From Nymphaea colorata (taxonomy: Eukaryota; Streptophyta; Magnoliopsida; Nymphaeales; Nymphaeaceae): a stretch of DNA of 64,000 nucleotides. The notes below the pieces were generated by a model that made no database searches, had not been told where the DNA came from, and was given only the letters and a program-made list of their open reading frames with translations. How positions within the stretch are numbered: position 1 is the stretch's first letter; each line of letters begins with the position of its first letter. A program made the position numbers and the translations under genes. Of the stretch, positions 32,993 to 43,528 are shown in pieces. Location: assembly GCF_008831285.2 (NCBI RefSeq), contig NW_022204755.1, forward strand, positions 124,001 through 188,000, given 5' to 3'.

Positions 32993-34024
32993 TTAGGTAA
33001 AACATTACGACCTTGCTCAACAAGTGAAATGAGGACAGGAACGAGAAGTTTGTCCTCTGAAAGAGACATGAGGTGAATACCCATATTAGAGAACATGTGG
33101 CTTCCTAGCATCGCCATGTTTAGAAGATTGATATTGATTTGCTGCTCTCGAGGATTTTCTATAGCAAGGCCAGATGTAATATTCTTGAAGGATAACTTAT
33201 CTAGGACTGACTGAATACTTGGAGGACTGAAGCGAACTAGATGTACCAGACAAGATCCAGTAGTTAATCGAATACTCTTCTACTTTCCTACTGCCTTAAA
33301 GATGTAACAGAGGTTTGCTATCACTTCCGGACTAGATTCAACCAATGCAGTAAATTCATATGCCACAAAGGGAGGTCTTCCAGGGTAGCATTCATACAAA
33401 ACACAACCAAGCGCCCAAAGATCTGAAGCATAAGAATGGACTCCACCTTCCTGAAACAATTCAGGTGCCATATAACAAGGAGTACCACACTTTGCTTGGG
33501 GCAACTGACAGAAGCATAAGTGGAAATACTGTCAAAGGTTTTCAAATTAACTAGCATTGGGAACAAAACAATCTCATTATGGTGAATGGAAGATAATGTG
33601 AAAGGAGACATTTAGGATACTAACTTGTGAAAGAGAACATTTTGATATATCACTAAGTCTTCTTGCCAGTACAAAGTCGCACAATTGTAAACAGCCCATC
33701 TGTTGAATACTACTCAAGTCTGAGGAGGAATTCACGGTCACATTAAACACTAACTTTGATGAATAATAACTAAGATGAAGGCAAGGTAAATTGTGAACTT
33801 AACAAAATATGGATAACCTTGACACGCCCATTCTCATCCAGTAGGATATTTGATGGTTTTAGGTCACAATAAATTATACCTTCTTAGTGCAAGAACCTGA
33901 AAAGAAATCCATTAATTAAACATGTACCTAATCCAAGAAATTTCAGAGTGAATGGACATTACTGCAGTGCATAGACAAGGTCACGACCAAGATCATGTAT
34001 AGATTCTTCTGGAAGCCGGTGATC
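32993..34024 (-). pseudogene. RUK: RUNKEL-type protein kinase pseudogene
   Basis: RUNKEL is a plant microtubule-associated, ULK4-like protein with an N-terminal kinase domain and C-terminal HEAT-like repeats, needed for cytokinesis. Minus-strand exons are seen in order. 33964-34024 reads DHRLPEESIHDLGRDLVYAL. 33818-33896 reads GIIYCDLKPSNILLDENG and has an in-frame TAA at 33884-33886. About 33624-33690 reads LCDFVLARRLSDI, with DFG changed to DFV and an AA where the acceptor AG is expected. From 33504 down comes [18 protein letters not shown], then [20 protein letters not shown]. Within that exon the kinase sequence passes without a break (after EFTALVE) into [13 protein letters not shown], a HEAT-region segment. 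A TAG follows near 33285, then LLNMAMLGSHMFSN and LVPVLISLVEQG. The first kinase exons and the whole middle of the protein are missing. Confidence 0.85.
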
Positions 34025-34415
34025 CTACATTCCACAAAGAAATGGGATCAGATATCTATAGTCAGCAAGCAAAGAAATTAAATCCTACCTTGGCAGCTGA
34101 ATAAAACGTGAAGGAAAGTTGCCATTAGGGGAGAAATCCTACCTAGCAAGATATTTGGAAAGCGATTAAATCGTAAGGAGGAGAAGGAAAGTGAAGCAGC
34201 TGCGTGGAGGAATTGGGAATCTAGCCCACGCCAAAGAAGGAAAGTGACTAACGTAGAGTGAGAGGTGCTGCCACAGATCATGTGGGGCATCTCATCTCAA
34301 TTAACGTGGTAAGCTGGCTCATTAAAAGGGGAAGGAGATCGAGATTCAAGGAGAAAAAATAGGCAAGGGATTAACGCCAAGACTAAAAAGGGGCCACGCG
34401 CGCTTGGGGAGGGAC
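34025..34415. other. Left flank of the gypsy element, no gene seen
   Basis: A purine-rich, moderately GC-rich stretch with no recognised coding sequence. The last five bases, GGGAC, are the putative target-site copy of the gypsy insertion. Confidence 0.45.
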
Positions 34416-35799
34416 TGATGCAGACCTTCCCACCAGGAGGCCGAGAACTAGGGCCAGCACGGCCAAGGAAGGCCAAGAGAGTCAAGCACCATAGGCCAAC
34501 ATGATGAAAAGCATAGATGAGCTAAGGGAGGCTAACATAGAACTTGAAGTGATGCAGCCGGCGGTGTGGGCAGAGCATCATCAGCGGAGCGCGGGCAGCG
34601 GGCTGAAGACTTCAAGGCAGAACAGGCACGGGAACTAGACCTAGAACCGGTTATAGCGAAGTTCGAACCCTGAGTCTAGTCCTGACCCAGTCCATGCGTG
34701 GCAAGCCTAAGGCCTAACTTAGGCAAGTTATATGGCTGAACCCGTGAGGGAGAGGCCAAACTCACTAAACATTCGAGACGTCTCATCTCGGTCTCCTTTT
34801 ATGCTTTTGCTTTATAGTTGAGTCGTTTCATTTCAGCAAGTGTCTCGGTTCTCATGTTAAGAACCGGTTTTATTTCAAGTACTTAAACTCTTTTGTAAGT
34901 CTTTTTTCATTATGCAATCAAGAATTAGAAGTTGAGTTTTTCGTGTGAATTGGCTCTTGCCTCTCTCTTCCCTTCATCGTCTTACCGCCGGTGATCGGAA
35001 TCCAAAGGCTCGAACCCGTGGCTCTGGTTGAAGCAAAACAGGTTTGAAGACGTTCCTTGAGGCCATCGGAAATCCTCTTGGAGCACCTTCTTCCTACGCA
35101 CAAATTCCCCGACTGAATCGCCATCTTCTCACTGTGCAACTTCTTCATCCCCGGAAGGAGTTAGAGGCTGGAGAAGACAATCGGGAAGGCTTGGAGGAGA
35201 GCGACTCGTGGCTCTAGTCGCCTAGTACTCAAGCACAAGACTCCAGCTGCAAGAAAGGAGGTAGGTGCCATTAATCTCCCGGCTCCTTCCCTACTTGGGC
35301 AGAGCAGAGGATTAGTTGAAATCGTCCCTAGTAGGCCCCTTGATCTCTGTTAAAAACAGAGAGAAAGGGCGCCGGAAAGGAGGATCGACGCTAGCTCTTA
35401 GAGGACTGATTTCAAGGTGAGAAACCGAGAGAGCTCGTCAGAATTCCATTGGTAGACGCCAATAGGATTTCAGCGAAATTGACTGGTTAATCCCCTTGAA
35501 AACTCATCCACGACAGCAGCAATCAATCCAGCATCGTACTTGAGTTGCTGTCGAGGAAGGAGATTTGTTCCCTGCTCGTCTTTCCCAAATCGTGCGCAAT
35601 ATCATACAAGAATAGCAGGAATAGAACAGCAAATTGGGAGGAAGTTCAGATCAATTCTGAGCAAGGTCAAGGCAGTTTTCACTCTCTCGTTGGTTCAGTT
35701 AAGATCGCCCATATCTTAGCTGCAATTTGTCCAAGTTTCAACCATTCGATGAATTGATTTAGACGATCATTTTGCCAATATCCGGCATCCGAGATCGCA

Positions 35800-36004
35800 A
35801 CGTCGTGAGACAGTTCGGTCCATATCCGGTGTGGGGCGTTAGAGCATTGAGAGGACCTTTCCCCTAGTACGAGAGGACCGGGGAAGGACGCACCTCTGGT
35901 GTACCAGTTATCGTGCCCACGGTAAACGCTGGGTAGCCAAGTGCGGAGCGGATAACTGCTGAAAGCATCTAAGTAGTAAGCCCACCCCAAGATGAGTGCT
36001 CTCC
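35800..36004 (+). pseudogene. rrn23: Plastid 23S rRNA 3'-end fragment
   Basis: It contains the universally conserved sarcin-ricin loop region (cctagtacgagaggacc) followed by ggtgtaccagttatcgtgcc and gctgaaagcatctaagtagt, ending near gagtgctctcc. Only the last ~200 bases of the ~2.8-kb gene are present, so it is a dead nuclear copy. Confidence 0.92.
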
Positions 36005-36103
36005 TATTCCTACTTCCCCAGAGCCTCTGGTAGCACAGTTGAGACAGCGACGGGTTCTCTGTCCCTGCTGGGATGGAGCGACAGAAGTATTGAGAATCCA
36101 AGA

Positions 36104-36207
36104 TAAGGTCATGGCGAGACGAGCCGTTTATCATCACGATAGGTGTCAAGTGGAAGTGCAGTGATGTATGCAGCTGAGGCATCCTAACAGACCGAGAGAT
36201 TTGAACC
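36104..36207 (+). pseudogene. rrn4.5: Plastid 4.5S rRNA copy
   Basis: About 104 bp running from aaggtcatggcgagacgagc to gagatttgaacc, essentially the full length of plant plastid 4.5S rRNA (about 103 nt), with a few substitutions. It is separated from the 23S end by a ~100-bp spacer, as in plastid operons. Inside a nuclear LTR it is not expected to function. Confidence 0.9.
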
Positions 36208-36417
36208 TTGTTCCTACATGACCCGATCAATTCGATCAGGCACTCGCCATCTATTTTCATTGTTCCATTTTTGACAACATGAAAAAACCAAAAGCTCTGC
36301 CCTACATCTCTATCTATCCAAGGGATGGAGGGGCAGAGGGAGGTTCCCTTTGGTGTCCCTTCCAGTCAAGAATTGGGGACTCCTCTTCTTTCCCTTCGGC
36401 TTCCCTTCATTAGTTCA

Positions 36418-36433
36418 AGCGTTATATAACGCT
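36418..36433. promoter_or_regulatory. Palindromic TATA sequence in the 5' LTR
   Basis: AGCGTTATATAACGCT is a perfect 16-bp palindrome with a TATATAA core, conserved at 45083-45098 in the other LTR. It may be the U3 TATA box. In this copy it lies only ~40 bp after the plastid insertion, which would separate it from upstream U3 control sequence. Confidence 0.4.
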
Positions 36434-37895
36434 TCTCATTTTAAAGAGCTCCACACTTGGCCACGCATAAAGGTAAGTTAATTTCATCCCTCGCCAAGTG
36501 TCCTCCTCATCATTACACTCCAGCCACAACGCTTCACCCCCTTCACTTGCATCCTTCACCTCCTCTACCCGTTGGCCTCCTTTCTTCTTGTAACCGTCCC
36601 TAAAGCCAACCCATGAGCTCAAGAGATTAACTCCTAGCTGCCACCTCTCCCCTTCATCATTAGACCATTTTAATACCTCCCTACTCCATCATTACCCAAG
36701 CCATACGTTCACAACCTCCCAATGGAAATCGCATAACCCTTGGCTTCCTCTCTTGGTGTAACACATCCTCATAACCGACCAGACTCATTAAGAGCCACCT
36801 CTCATCATGAGGAGCCATCTCACCCTGCCTTAATTTCACTCTCTCTTAGGATTAACCCTCCACCATCATACGCCTGACCCTTAGTCTATCTCTAAGCCAT
36901 AACCAACCCCTTAGCAATTAATCTCCATCTCCTGGCTCTATACAACCTAACCCAAATTGAGCCTACCTGATCCCACTCCGAGCTCACTCCTTGTTCCGGG
37001 CTCGGTTTGACCCCTTGGAGTCCATTAGCTAGGTTCATCTCCAAGGATTGCACGTGATCAAGTTAGCATCTCTACTACAGCAAGTAAGACATCTCGTAGC
37101 CTCCCTCGCTGCAACCATCTCCCGACATCTTCCTAGGCGCCAAGGTGACCTCGTCTAGGTGAGCCGAGCCCCTGCCTCCATTCGGGTGCTCCTCCATCAC
37201 TTTGCTGCCTCTCTCGGCCGACCGAGGCCTGCAGCAGCCACACTCCATCCACTTCTATTGCCGAGATCCACAATCACTCTCGGCCAGATCTTACTAGAAG
37301 ACCAGGCGTCCTTGACCAGGGGGTCTAGCCTCCACTCCACCTCCTTGCTGTGATATCCGAGAGTGGCTGAGCCACTGGTTTTCTCTCGGATCCTATTGCT
37401 GTTTAGGCCGATCTCTCATCGGCTAGGTAACTTCGAAACATACTATAGAACGGGGTTATTGGGTGCATTTGCTTTCTAAGCCAGGCTCTAGCCATTTGCT
37501 ACTGTCGGTGGTCCCTCCAAGGCACCTTGCCAAGGACACGGCTGCGAGTAGCTAGACCACTAAAGGGAAAGGGCATGGTTTGGCCGTTCTTAGGGGTTGT
37601 ATGAATGGTTTGTGAATGAATGATGAGTGAGTTGTGAGAGTTACATCTGTATCGCTCGCGTTTGTACAAGCCTTAATCCTCTCAATTTTGTAATAGGATT
37701 GAAGACTTGGGTCAGGGAAAACATACTTGTATCTTATACCCAGGGTACTATTAAGCCGGGGTTGCTGTCCGGCGGGAAAAGTTTTGTAAGTATAATTTGC
37801 TTAAGTTTGGACTCTAGGCTCCCACGAGTTGATCCTGGACTTGGGATCTATTCTCGGGCGTAGAATTCGCTAGCCGGATCTAGGTTCTCACCAGT

Positions 37896-37907
37896 TGGTA
37901 TCAGAGC
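37896..37907 (+). other. Primer binding site of the gypsy element
   Basis: TGGTATCAGAGC, complementary to the initiator tRNA-Met 3' end, starts two bases after the LTR terminus CA. This is the standard geometry and fixes the LTR end. Confidence 0.85.
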
Positions 37908-38762
37908 ACACTTGCGGCAGCCAGTGGTAAATTTCAGTTTGGTTTTCAGAATATAGCAGAGGATTTTCCAGTTTGGCACAAGATTATATCAGATTTAAGT
38001 GGAGTTTTGGAAGTTTACACTCGGATTTCATAGCTGGTAGCGTTTGAGTAGCAGCTGTCTGAAGAAAAGTGAAAACAGTCCAGACCAATCGAACAAGGAT
38101 ATCAGGCAAAGTTTTGGTGATCTGTGAGCGGGCTTCCTACCAACCTGTTTGTAAATATTTCAGAGACATTCTGTCCAAGTTTCGTGAGAAACGGAGTTAA
38201 ATTGGCACAACAAAGGCCAAATTACACATTTACAGCAAGCACATTACAGTTTCTGAAAGACCAGAAACTACGCCGGATTCCGGTGGCCGGCGCTGTCACC
38301 TCCGATGTCGGAATTGGTCGAGTTTAGGCTTGTTGGAAGTGCCTACGTTTCAGGTATCTCCAGTTAAAGTTTCAGATTGTGTGGAGTTACGGTTGAAAAG
38401 TTATGATTTTTTGAGTGGACCCCTGTCGTTGGAAGTTTCCTGCGCGGCTGAAGAACGAGCGACAAGCTTGACAAACGAGGTCCAGGCGTGACTTTCTAGG
38501 CAGATCGACTTAGATTGGGGAGGAATTAGAAACTGAACTTGGTGCCATTGGATTCCCTAGCGTGTCTAGTATTTTTCAACCAAGTTTCACGATCTTTAGA
38601 TTCTGGAAGTGAAGTTATTGAATTTACAAGCAGCACTGGTTTTCTGAAGAATTTCTAGCAACCAGCCCACTAACAAGAGGTTTCCTCTTCAGTCGTTAGC
38701 GGTAGCAGCAGATCATTGATTGTTGGATCAGCCGTGCGACAGGACTAAGAGCAGAAGTTTCA
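37908..38762 (+). other. Untranslated leader of the gypsy element
   Basis: About 0.85 kb lies between the primer binding site and the gag start codon, with no long open frame of known type. It contains several gtttc-rich segments. A leader of this size is usual for long-LTR chromoviruses. Confidence 0.6.
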
Positions 38763-40080
38763 ATGGGGAAGAAGGCCAAACCCACTGTCCATGATTCTCC
38801 CGAGCAAGAAGTTGAGACTTCCAGTCGAGAAGAACAAATCGAATCCAACTTACTTGATATGGAAGCCTTACACCAAGGCCGAGTGAATTCCCTTGAGTCC
38901 AGCATGAACCAAATGCGTCATGAACTACACGAATACAAGAAGTCCCTTAGTAAACTTGATGAATGGGACCAGATGAAGCAAATAATGACTTCTGTAATTG
39001 CTGGCCAAAACACGTTGATGAAAAGAATGGAACAATTGGACCGAATCACACAAGGCCCCACCCTGAATCAGGACAAAGACAAGGCGCCAATGAACAACCA
39101 ATTTGTCCTACCTTTTTCCAGCAGTTTTAACCAGTTCGATCACTTCGGCCATAATGGCACCAGGCAACCCGAAGGCCCAGGAAGCAAGGGACACCAACAA
39201 GGGCCCGATTTCCATTTTAGGTTTGGCTCTAGCAGCCAGCAACAAGCGCCCCAAAACCAGCATTTTAGTAAGAACCAGGGCAAAGATGAAAGTGAGGAAG
39301 ATGAGGATATGGTGTTTGTTGACGGAGAACCCTTTAGAGGCAGACGCAACCATACCCAGCCAAGAAGAAGAACCCCAACCGTTAAGATTGACTTCCCACG
39401 TTTTACAGGGATTGATGCCAAAGATTGGCTCTTCAAGGTTGAAGAGTATTTTGATTCCATAGCATCCCGGAGAATGAATGGGTTACAACAGCTATCCTCA
39501 ACTTCGATGGAGAAGCTATGAAGTGGTATCGTTGGTTCAAACGCCATCAGCCCAACATCACTTGGGAAAATTTCAGTGAGGGTTTGCAAACACGATTTGG
39601 TGAATCAGCCTACACGCATTTTGACATAGAACTTAAAGATTTGGTACAAACGTCCTCAGTCCGAGAATACCAAAGCAAATTTGAAAGTCTTTCCTCCATG
39701 GTTGATTGGACCACCAAGTCACTAATCGGTGCCTACATTGGCGGCCTCAAAGAAGAAGTCAAGATAGACGTACAGCGAAGAAAATACACCGATTTGGTTG
39801 AATGTTTCGCAGAGGCTCGAGCAGTAGAAGAGAGAAATAGGCGCAAGAATGCCTTACGAAAACCCTACAAGGGCAACGAGCCAACCAAGTACAAAGGGCT
39901 ACCACCAAGAAAGCTTATGCCCTACAAAAGAGAACAACAAAACCCCTCTACCGTGATCGAGTGCCTACCACTTACATAACTAGGCAAGAGAGGGAACAAA
40001 TGATAAAAAACAATCAATGTTTCAATTGTAAGGAACCATGGAGTCGTACTCACAAGTGCAAAAATCTTCAAGTTTTTGAA
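38763..40080 (+). pseudogene. Gypsy gag (capsid and zinc knuckle), frameshifted
   Basis: The start at 38763 opens MGKKAKPTVHDSPEQEVETS, followed by a coiled-coil-like segment (residues ~25-95, heptad-like Leu/Met spacing) and an Arg-rich patch. The retrotransposon gag capsid domain begins VKIDFPRFTGIDAKDWLFKV. Near 39510 a frameshift moves the rest to the frame starting at 39518 (MKWYRWFKRHQPNITWENF, then EYQSKFESLSSMVDW). A further shift near 39961 leads to the zinc knuckle [14 protein letters not shown]. Gag forms the virus-like particle in which reverse transcription takes place. All parts are present, but at least two frameshifts break it. Confidence 0.88.
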
Positions 40081-40560
40081 GTCATTGATGAAAGCGATGA
40101 AGAAGAAGAAGAGTCTAGCCAAGACACAAATCCACCTAGTCCGAATGAGGCCAAGACTGATACAAGTGCATCTGAGACTATTGAAGGGACATGTCATGCC
40201 TTGACAGACCCAAAAAGACCGAATGCCATGAGAGTTGTTGGTAAGATTGGAAAGCATAAAGTAGTAGTACTCCTAGACTCGGGTGATACACACAATTTTG
40301 TTAGTGAAGAAGCAGCTCAAGCAGTTGGGTGCCCACTAGAAGAACAACAGCCAATCTCAGTCATGGTAGGAGATGGGTCCAAATCGTATGCACACAAAAA
40401 TGCAAAGGGGTCCTACTATGCATGCAAAAGGTACCATTCACGGTCGATCTTTTAGTACTCCCCATCGGTGGTGTCGATGTGGTATTGGGGGTACAATGGC
40501 TAAAGAATCTAGGGGACATCTCTTGGAATTTCAAAGACATGAGTATGTCTTTTGCTAAGG
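40081..40560 (+). pseudogene. Gypsy aspartic protease, frameshifted
   Basis: An acidic linker ([14 protein letters not shown]) leads to [18 protein letters not shown], the DSG active-site signature with the plant gypsy form D-S-G-x-T-H-N-F. A shift near 40390 moves the rest to the other frame: [20 protein letters not shown], the conserved C-terminal hydrophobic and VLGxxWL region. The protease would cut the polyprotein. Catalytic residues remain, but the frame is broken. Confidence 0.88.
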
Positions 40561-40699
40561 AGGGAGGTGACCAAAACGTCACCCTAAAGGCAGTAAATAC
40601 CAACGTTGAACCAAAGGCAGCACTTAAAGCTCTAGTCGCCCAACAACCAGCGTTTTGGGTTGTTACTATGGCCACAGACATACCTGCCAAAGATGAGCA

Positions 40700-41640
40700 A
40701 GAAGAAAATATACCAGCCGAGGTTCAACACGTGCTTGAACAGTTTTCAGATCTCTTTGAGGAACTAAAGGGACTTCCTCCACGTCGAGCTTATGACCATA
40801 GAATCATCATGAATCAGGGCGCTGAACCTGTCAACATTCGGCCTTATCGTTATGGTCGTCATTAAAAAGCAGAAATTGAAAGATTGGTTAAGGAAATGAT
40901 AGAGGGTGGTATCATACCCCTAACTGCAGTCCTTTCTCCTCGCCAGTCTTACTAGTTAAAAAGAAAGATAACACATGGTGCTTCTGCGTGGACTATAGAG
41001 CACTAAATGAGGCAACCGTGAAGGACCGGCATCCAATACCGGTAATCGACGAACTTCTAGATGAGTTAACCGGTCCTCTGTGTTTTCCAAATAGACCTAC
41101 GGGTAGGCTACCACCAGATTAGAATGCACGATGAAGACATTCCAAAAACAGCTTTTAGAACTCATGATGGACACTATGAGTTCTTGGTGATGCCTTTTGG
41201 CTTAACCAATGCACCCGCCACATTCCAGAGGTGCATGAATGATGTTTTCAGGAGGTATCTTAGAAACTTCATCTTGGTATTCTTTGATGACATCCTCGTA
41301 TATAGCCAGTCAGTAGAGCAACATGCTGCCCACTTGGCCACGGCCTTACAAATTTTGAGGGAACATCGTCTTTATGCTAAGAGGTCAAAATGCAGCTTTG
41401 GCCAACCCTCAATCGGATATCTTGGGCACATAGTATCCAAAGAAGGGGTAAAAGCAGACCCTGAAAAATTAGAGGCAATGAACAACTGGCCTTTGCCTAA
41501 AGACTTGAAAAGCCTCCGTGGATTTCTTGGGTTAACCGGCTATTATAGAAGATTCATTCAAGGCTACGGGCTCATAGCCGCCCCATTAACCCAAATGACT
41601 AAGAAAGGAGTATTGCTTGGTCAGATAAAGCAAGAGAGGC
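40700..41640 (+). pseudogene. Gypsy reverse transcriptase, several frameshifts
   Basis: It begins with [23 protein letters not shown] and NIRPYRYG, then a stop at 40863. Fragments follow: [37 protein letters not shown] and [19 protein letters not shown] one-base loss in ttccaaatag near 41090 breaks the [13 protein letters not shown] motif. The 41124-41654 frame is intact through [20 protein letters not shown], the catalytic FFDDILVYS and [19 protein letters not shown] matches the gypsy form of YxDD. It is not expressible as one protein. Confidence 0.92.
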
Positions 41641-42075
41641 ATTTGAGAAATTGAAATCGGCACTCATGACAACACCTGATCTCACCTTGCCTGATTTTAG
41701 CAAACCTTTCACTATTGAAACGGATGCTTGTGACGTTGGCATAGGAGCTGTCCTCAGCCAAGAAAATCACCCTATAGCATATATGTCAAAGGCTCTCACC
41801 AATCGGGCCAAACCGTTATCGACATACGAGAAAGAACTTCTTGCCATAGTGTTGTCAGTTGGGAAATGGAGGCCTTACCTCATAGGCCGAAGATTCATCG
41901 TGAAGACAGATCAGAACAGCCTTAAATACATGCTCAAACAACGAGTTTCAACACCAACACAACAAAGGTGGTTGGCCAAACTCCTCGGATACGATTTTGA
42001 AATCGAGTATAAGAAAGGGCTAGACAATACCGCGGTAAATGCACTATCAGGTTGGGTGAACAATTCTTGACACTT
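41640..42075 (+). pseudogene. Gypsy RNase H domain
   Basis: The frame 41651-42070 reads LPDFSKPFTIETDACDVGIG, AVLSQENHPIAYMSKAL, LSTYEKELLAIVLSVGKWRP and FIVKTDQNSLKYMLKQR. This is the typical gypsy RNase H with its catalytic D (TDAC), E (YEKE) and D (TDQ) residues. It stays open for nearly the whole domain but is cut from the RT and integrase frames by indels. Confidence 0.9.
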
Positions 42076-43345
42076 TCAATCATAAGGACCAATTTATGGG
42101 ACCAAATAGCTAATGATCAACTAGAGGACGAAGGGTTGAGGCTCATCAAAGCCTCCATCACTCAAAAACCGGGGACCATTCCCCATTATACCATCAAGGG
42201 CAAATTACTTATGAGAAAGAACCGCACGGTGGTTCCACCTAAATCGGCCCTAAAGAAGAATTACTACAACATTTTCATTCCACTCCATCAGCAGGCCATG
42301 AAGGAGTAGTAAAAACACTCCACCGAGTGAAGGCTCAATTTTGGTGGACCGGAATGAAGGCAGACGTGAGGAACTATGTTAAACAATGTCAAATTTGCCA
42401 ACGTGAAAAGTATGAGGGAATTAAGCCTCCGGGCCATCTCAATCCCTTACCAGTGCCAGAAAAGCCATGGACCGATGTCACCATGGATTTCATAGATGCC
42501 CTTCCACGATAAGAAAACAAGGAAGCCATACTCGTGGTGGTCGACAGGTTAACAAAGTATAGCCACTTGTTCCCTTGCCTAAGAAATATCATGGACAGAT
42601 GGTGGCTACTAAGTACCAAGATCACGTAGGGAAACTACATGGCATGCCTCAGACAATAGTCTGCGATAGAGATTCAATCTTCATGAGTGAATTTGGAGAG
42701 AATATATGAAGCAGATGGGGACAACAATCCAATTCAGTACTGCCCACCATCCTCAGACCGATGGGCAAAGTGAAGTGGTCAACCGTTCTTTAGAAACATA
42801 TCTCCGTTGCTTTGCAGGAGAAAGACCCAACTCTTGGGTAAAGTATCTGTCATGGGCCGAATGGTCCTACAATACGAGTTGGCACTCGTCTACTCAGACC
42901 ACTCCGTATGAAGCTCTCTATGGAATTCCTCCCCCAACATTGCAAAATATGAAGAAGGCACGGCAAAGGAAGATAAGGTTGATTGTGAGCTACGCACAAG
43001 GGAAGAGGTGCTAGCGTCACTCAAGAAGAATATCATCAAAGCCCAAAATCGAATGAAACAGACATATGACAAGGGCAGGAAGGATCGTGAATTTATGGTA
43101 GGAGACTGTGTATGGATTAAAAGATTACCCATGAGGCAAAAGTCTCTCTTAGGGCAGCCTTACTCTAAACTTTTACCAAGGTTTTGGGCCATTCCCAGTG
43201 CTACAAAAGATTGGGAAAGCAGCTTACAGATTGGGCCTCCCACAAACGGCCTTAGTCCATCCAGTCTTTCATGTTTCTCGACTGAAACCGCACGTTGGGG
43301 AAGTGCCAAGGCAGATTGAAGAAATTTCGAGCCAACAACAACCAA
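42076..43345 (+). pseudogene. Gypsy integrase, frameshifted
   Basis: The zinc-binding HHCC region is represented by FWWTGMKADVRNYVKQCQIC and the preceding histidine segment. The core starts PWTDVTMDFIDALP, followed by a stop at 42510. VVVDRLTKYSHL-type sequence follows in a shifted frame, and the 42706-43014 frame has FSTAHHPQTDGQSEVVNRSL, the third catalytic region. The GPY-type C-terminal part follows with MKQTYDKGRKDREFMVGDCV and GKAAYRLGLPQTALVHPVFH. Integrase after RT defines the gypsy order. It is broken by several indels. Confidence 0.9.
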
Positions 43346-43511
43346 CACCATACCGAATTCTTAAACATAGACATGTTCATCGGAATGGTAGACTATGTCA
43401 TGAAGTTATGGTTGAATGGGAAGGACCAGACAACGGCACTTCGTGCGAAGAATTTGAGAAGATAGTTAATCGCTTTCCCACTGCACGAGCTTGGGGGGCA
43501 AGCTCGAGGTA
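43346..43511 (+). pseudogene. Chromodomain at the end of gypsy pol
   Basis: The last part of the 43198-43512 frame reads PYRILKHRHVHRNGRLCHEV, then MVEWEGPDNGTSCEEFEKI and FPTARAW. This fits a chromovirus chromodomain: I-L-x-x-R, a V-x-W-x-G strand, then S/T-W-E and an F-P helix. The usual TWE tryptophan is replaced by a cysteine (TSCEE). Such domains direct integration to modified histones. The stop at 43510 lies directly before the polypurine tract. Confidence 0.75.
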
Positions 43512-43526
43512 AGGAGGGAGGGAGGA
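43512..43526 (+). other. Polypurine tract of the gypsy element
   Basis: AGGAGGGAGGGAGGA lies directly before the 3' LTR start, with two bases (TC) between. It is the expected plus-strand primer. Confidence 0.85.
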
Positions 43527-43528
43527 TC

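Larger units (their letters stand above)
35800..36378 (+). other. Nuclear plastid DNA insertion (NUPT)
   Basis: A ~0.58-kb segment of plastid rRNA-operon sequence sits inside the 5' LTR and is absent from the 3' LTR. It runs from within the 23S gene through the 23S-4.5S spacer and 4.5S gene into the 4.5S-5S spacer. Left and right LTR homology resumes at about 35799 (corresponding to 44885) and 36379 (corresponding to 45044). Relative to the conserved plastid sequence as I know it, it shows C-to-T type changes (for example gtcatggcgag) and lengthened homopolymers (gtgtggggcg, ccggggaagg). Confidence 0.92.
34416..37893 (+). repeat. 5' LTR of a Ty3-gypsy chromovirus
   Basis: It starts TGATGCAG and ends TTCTCACCA, two bases before the primer binding site. 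It matches the 3' LTR at 43529-46559 along nearly its whole length with few substitutions. It is ~450 bp longer because of a plastid-DNA insertion at 35800-36378, which replaces about 160 bp of LTR, and because the first ~200 bp of the 3' copy is shortened by many small deletions. The flanks are GGGAC here and GGGAT after the 3' LTR, four of five matching. LTRs of ~3 kb fit the Tekay/Del type of chromovirus. Open frames inside are not genes. Confidence 0.92.

Noticed and set aside
35679-36260. 193-codon minus-strand frame in the 5' LTR
   Set aside because: It overlaps the antisense of plastid 23S and 4.5S rRNA sequence, so it is not a gene. Frames of this kind over rRNA DNA are common artefacts.
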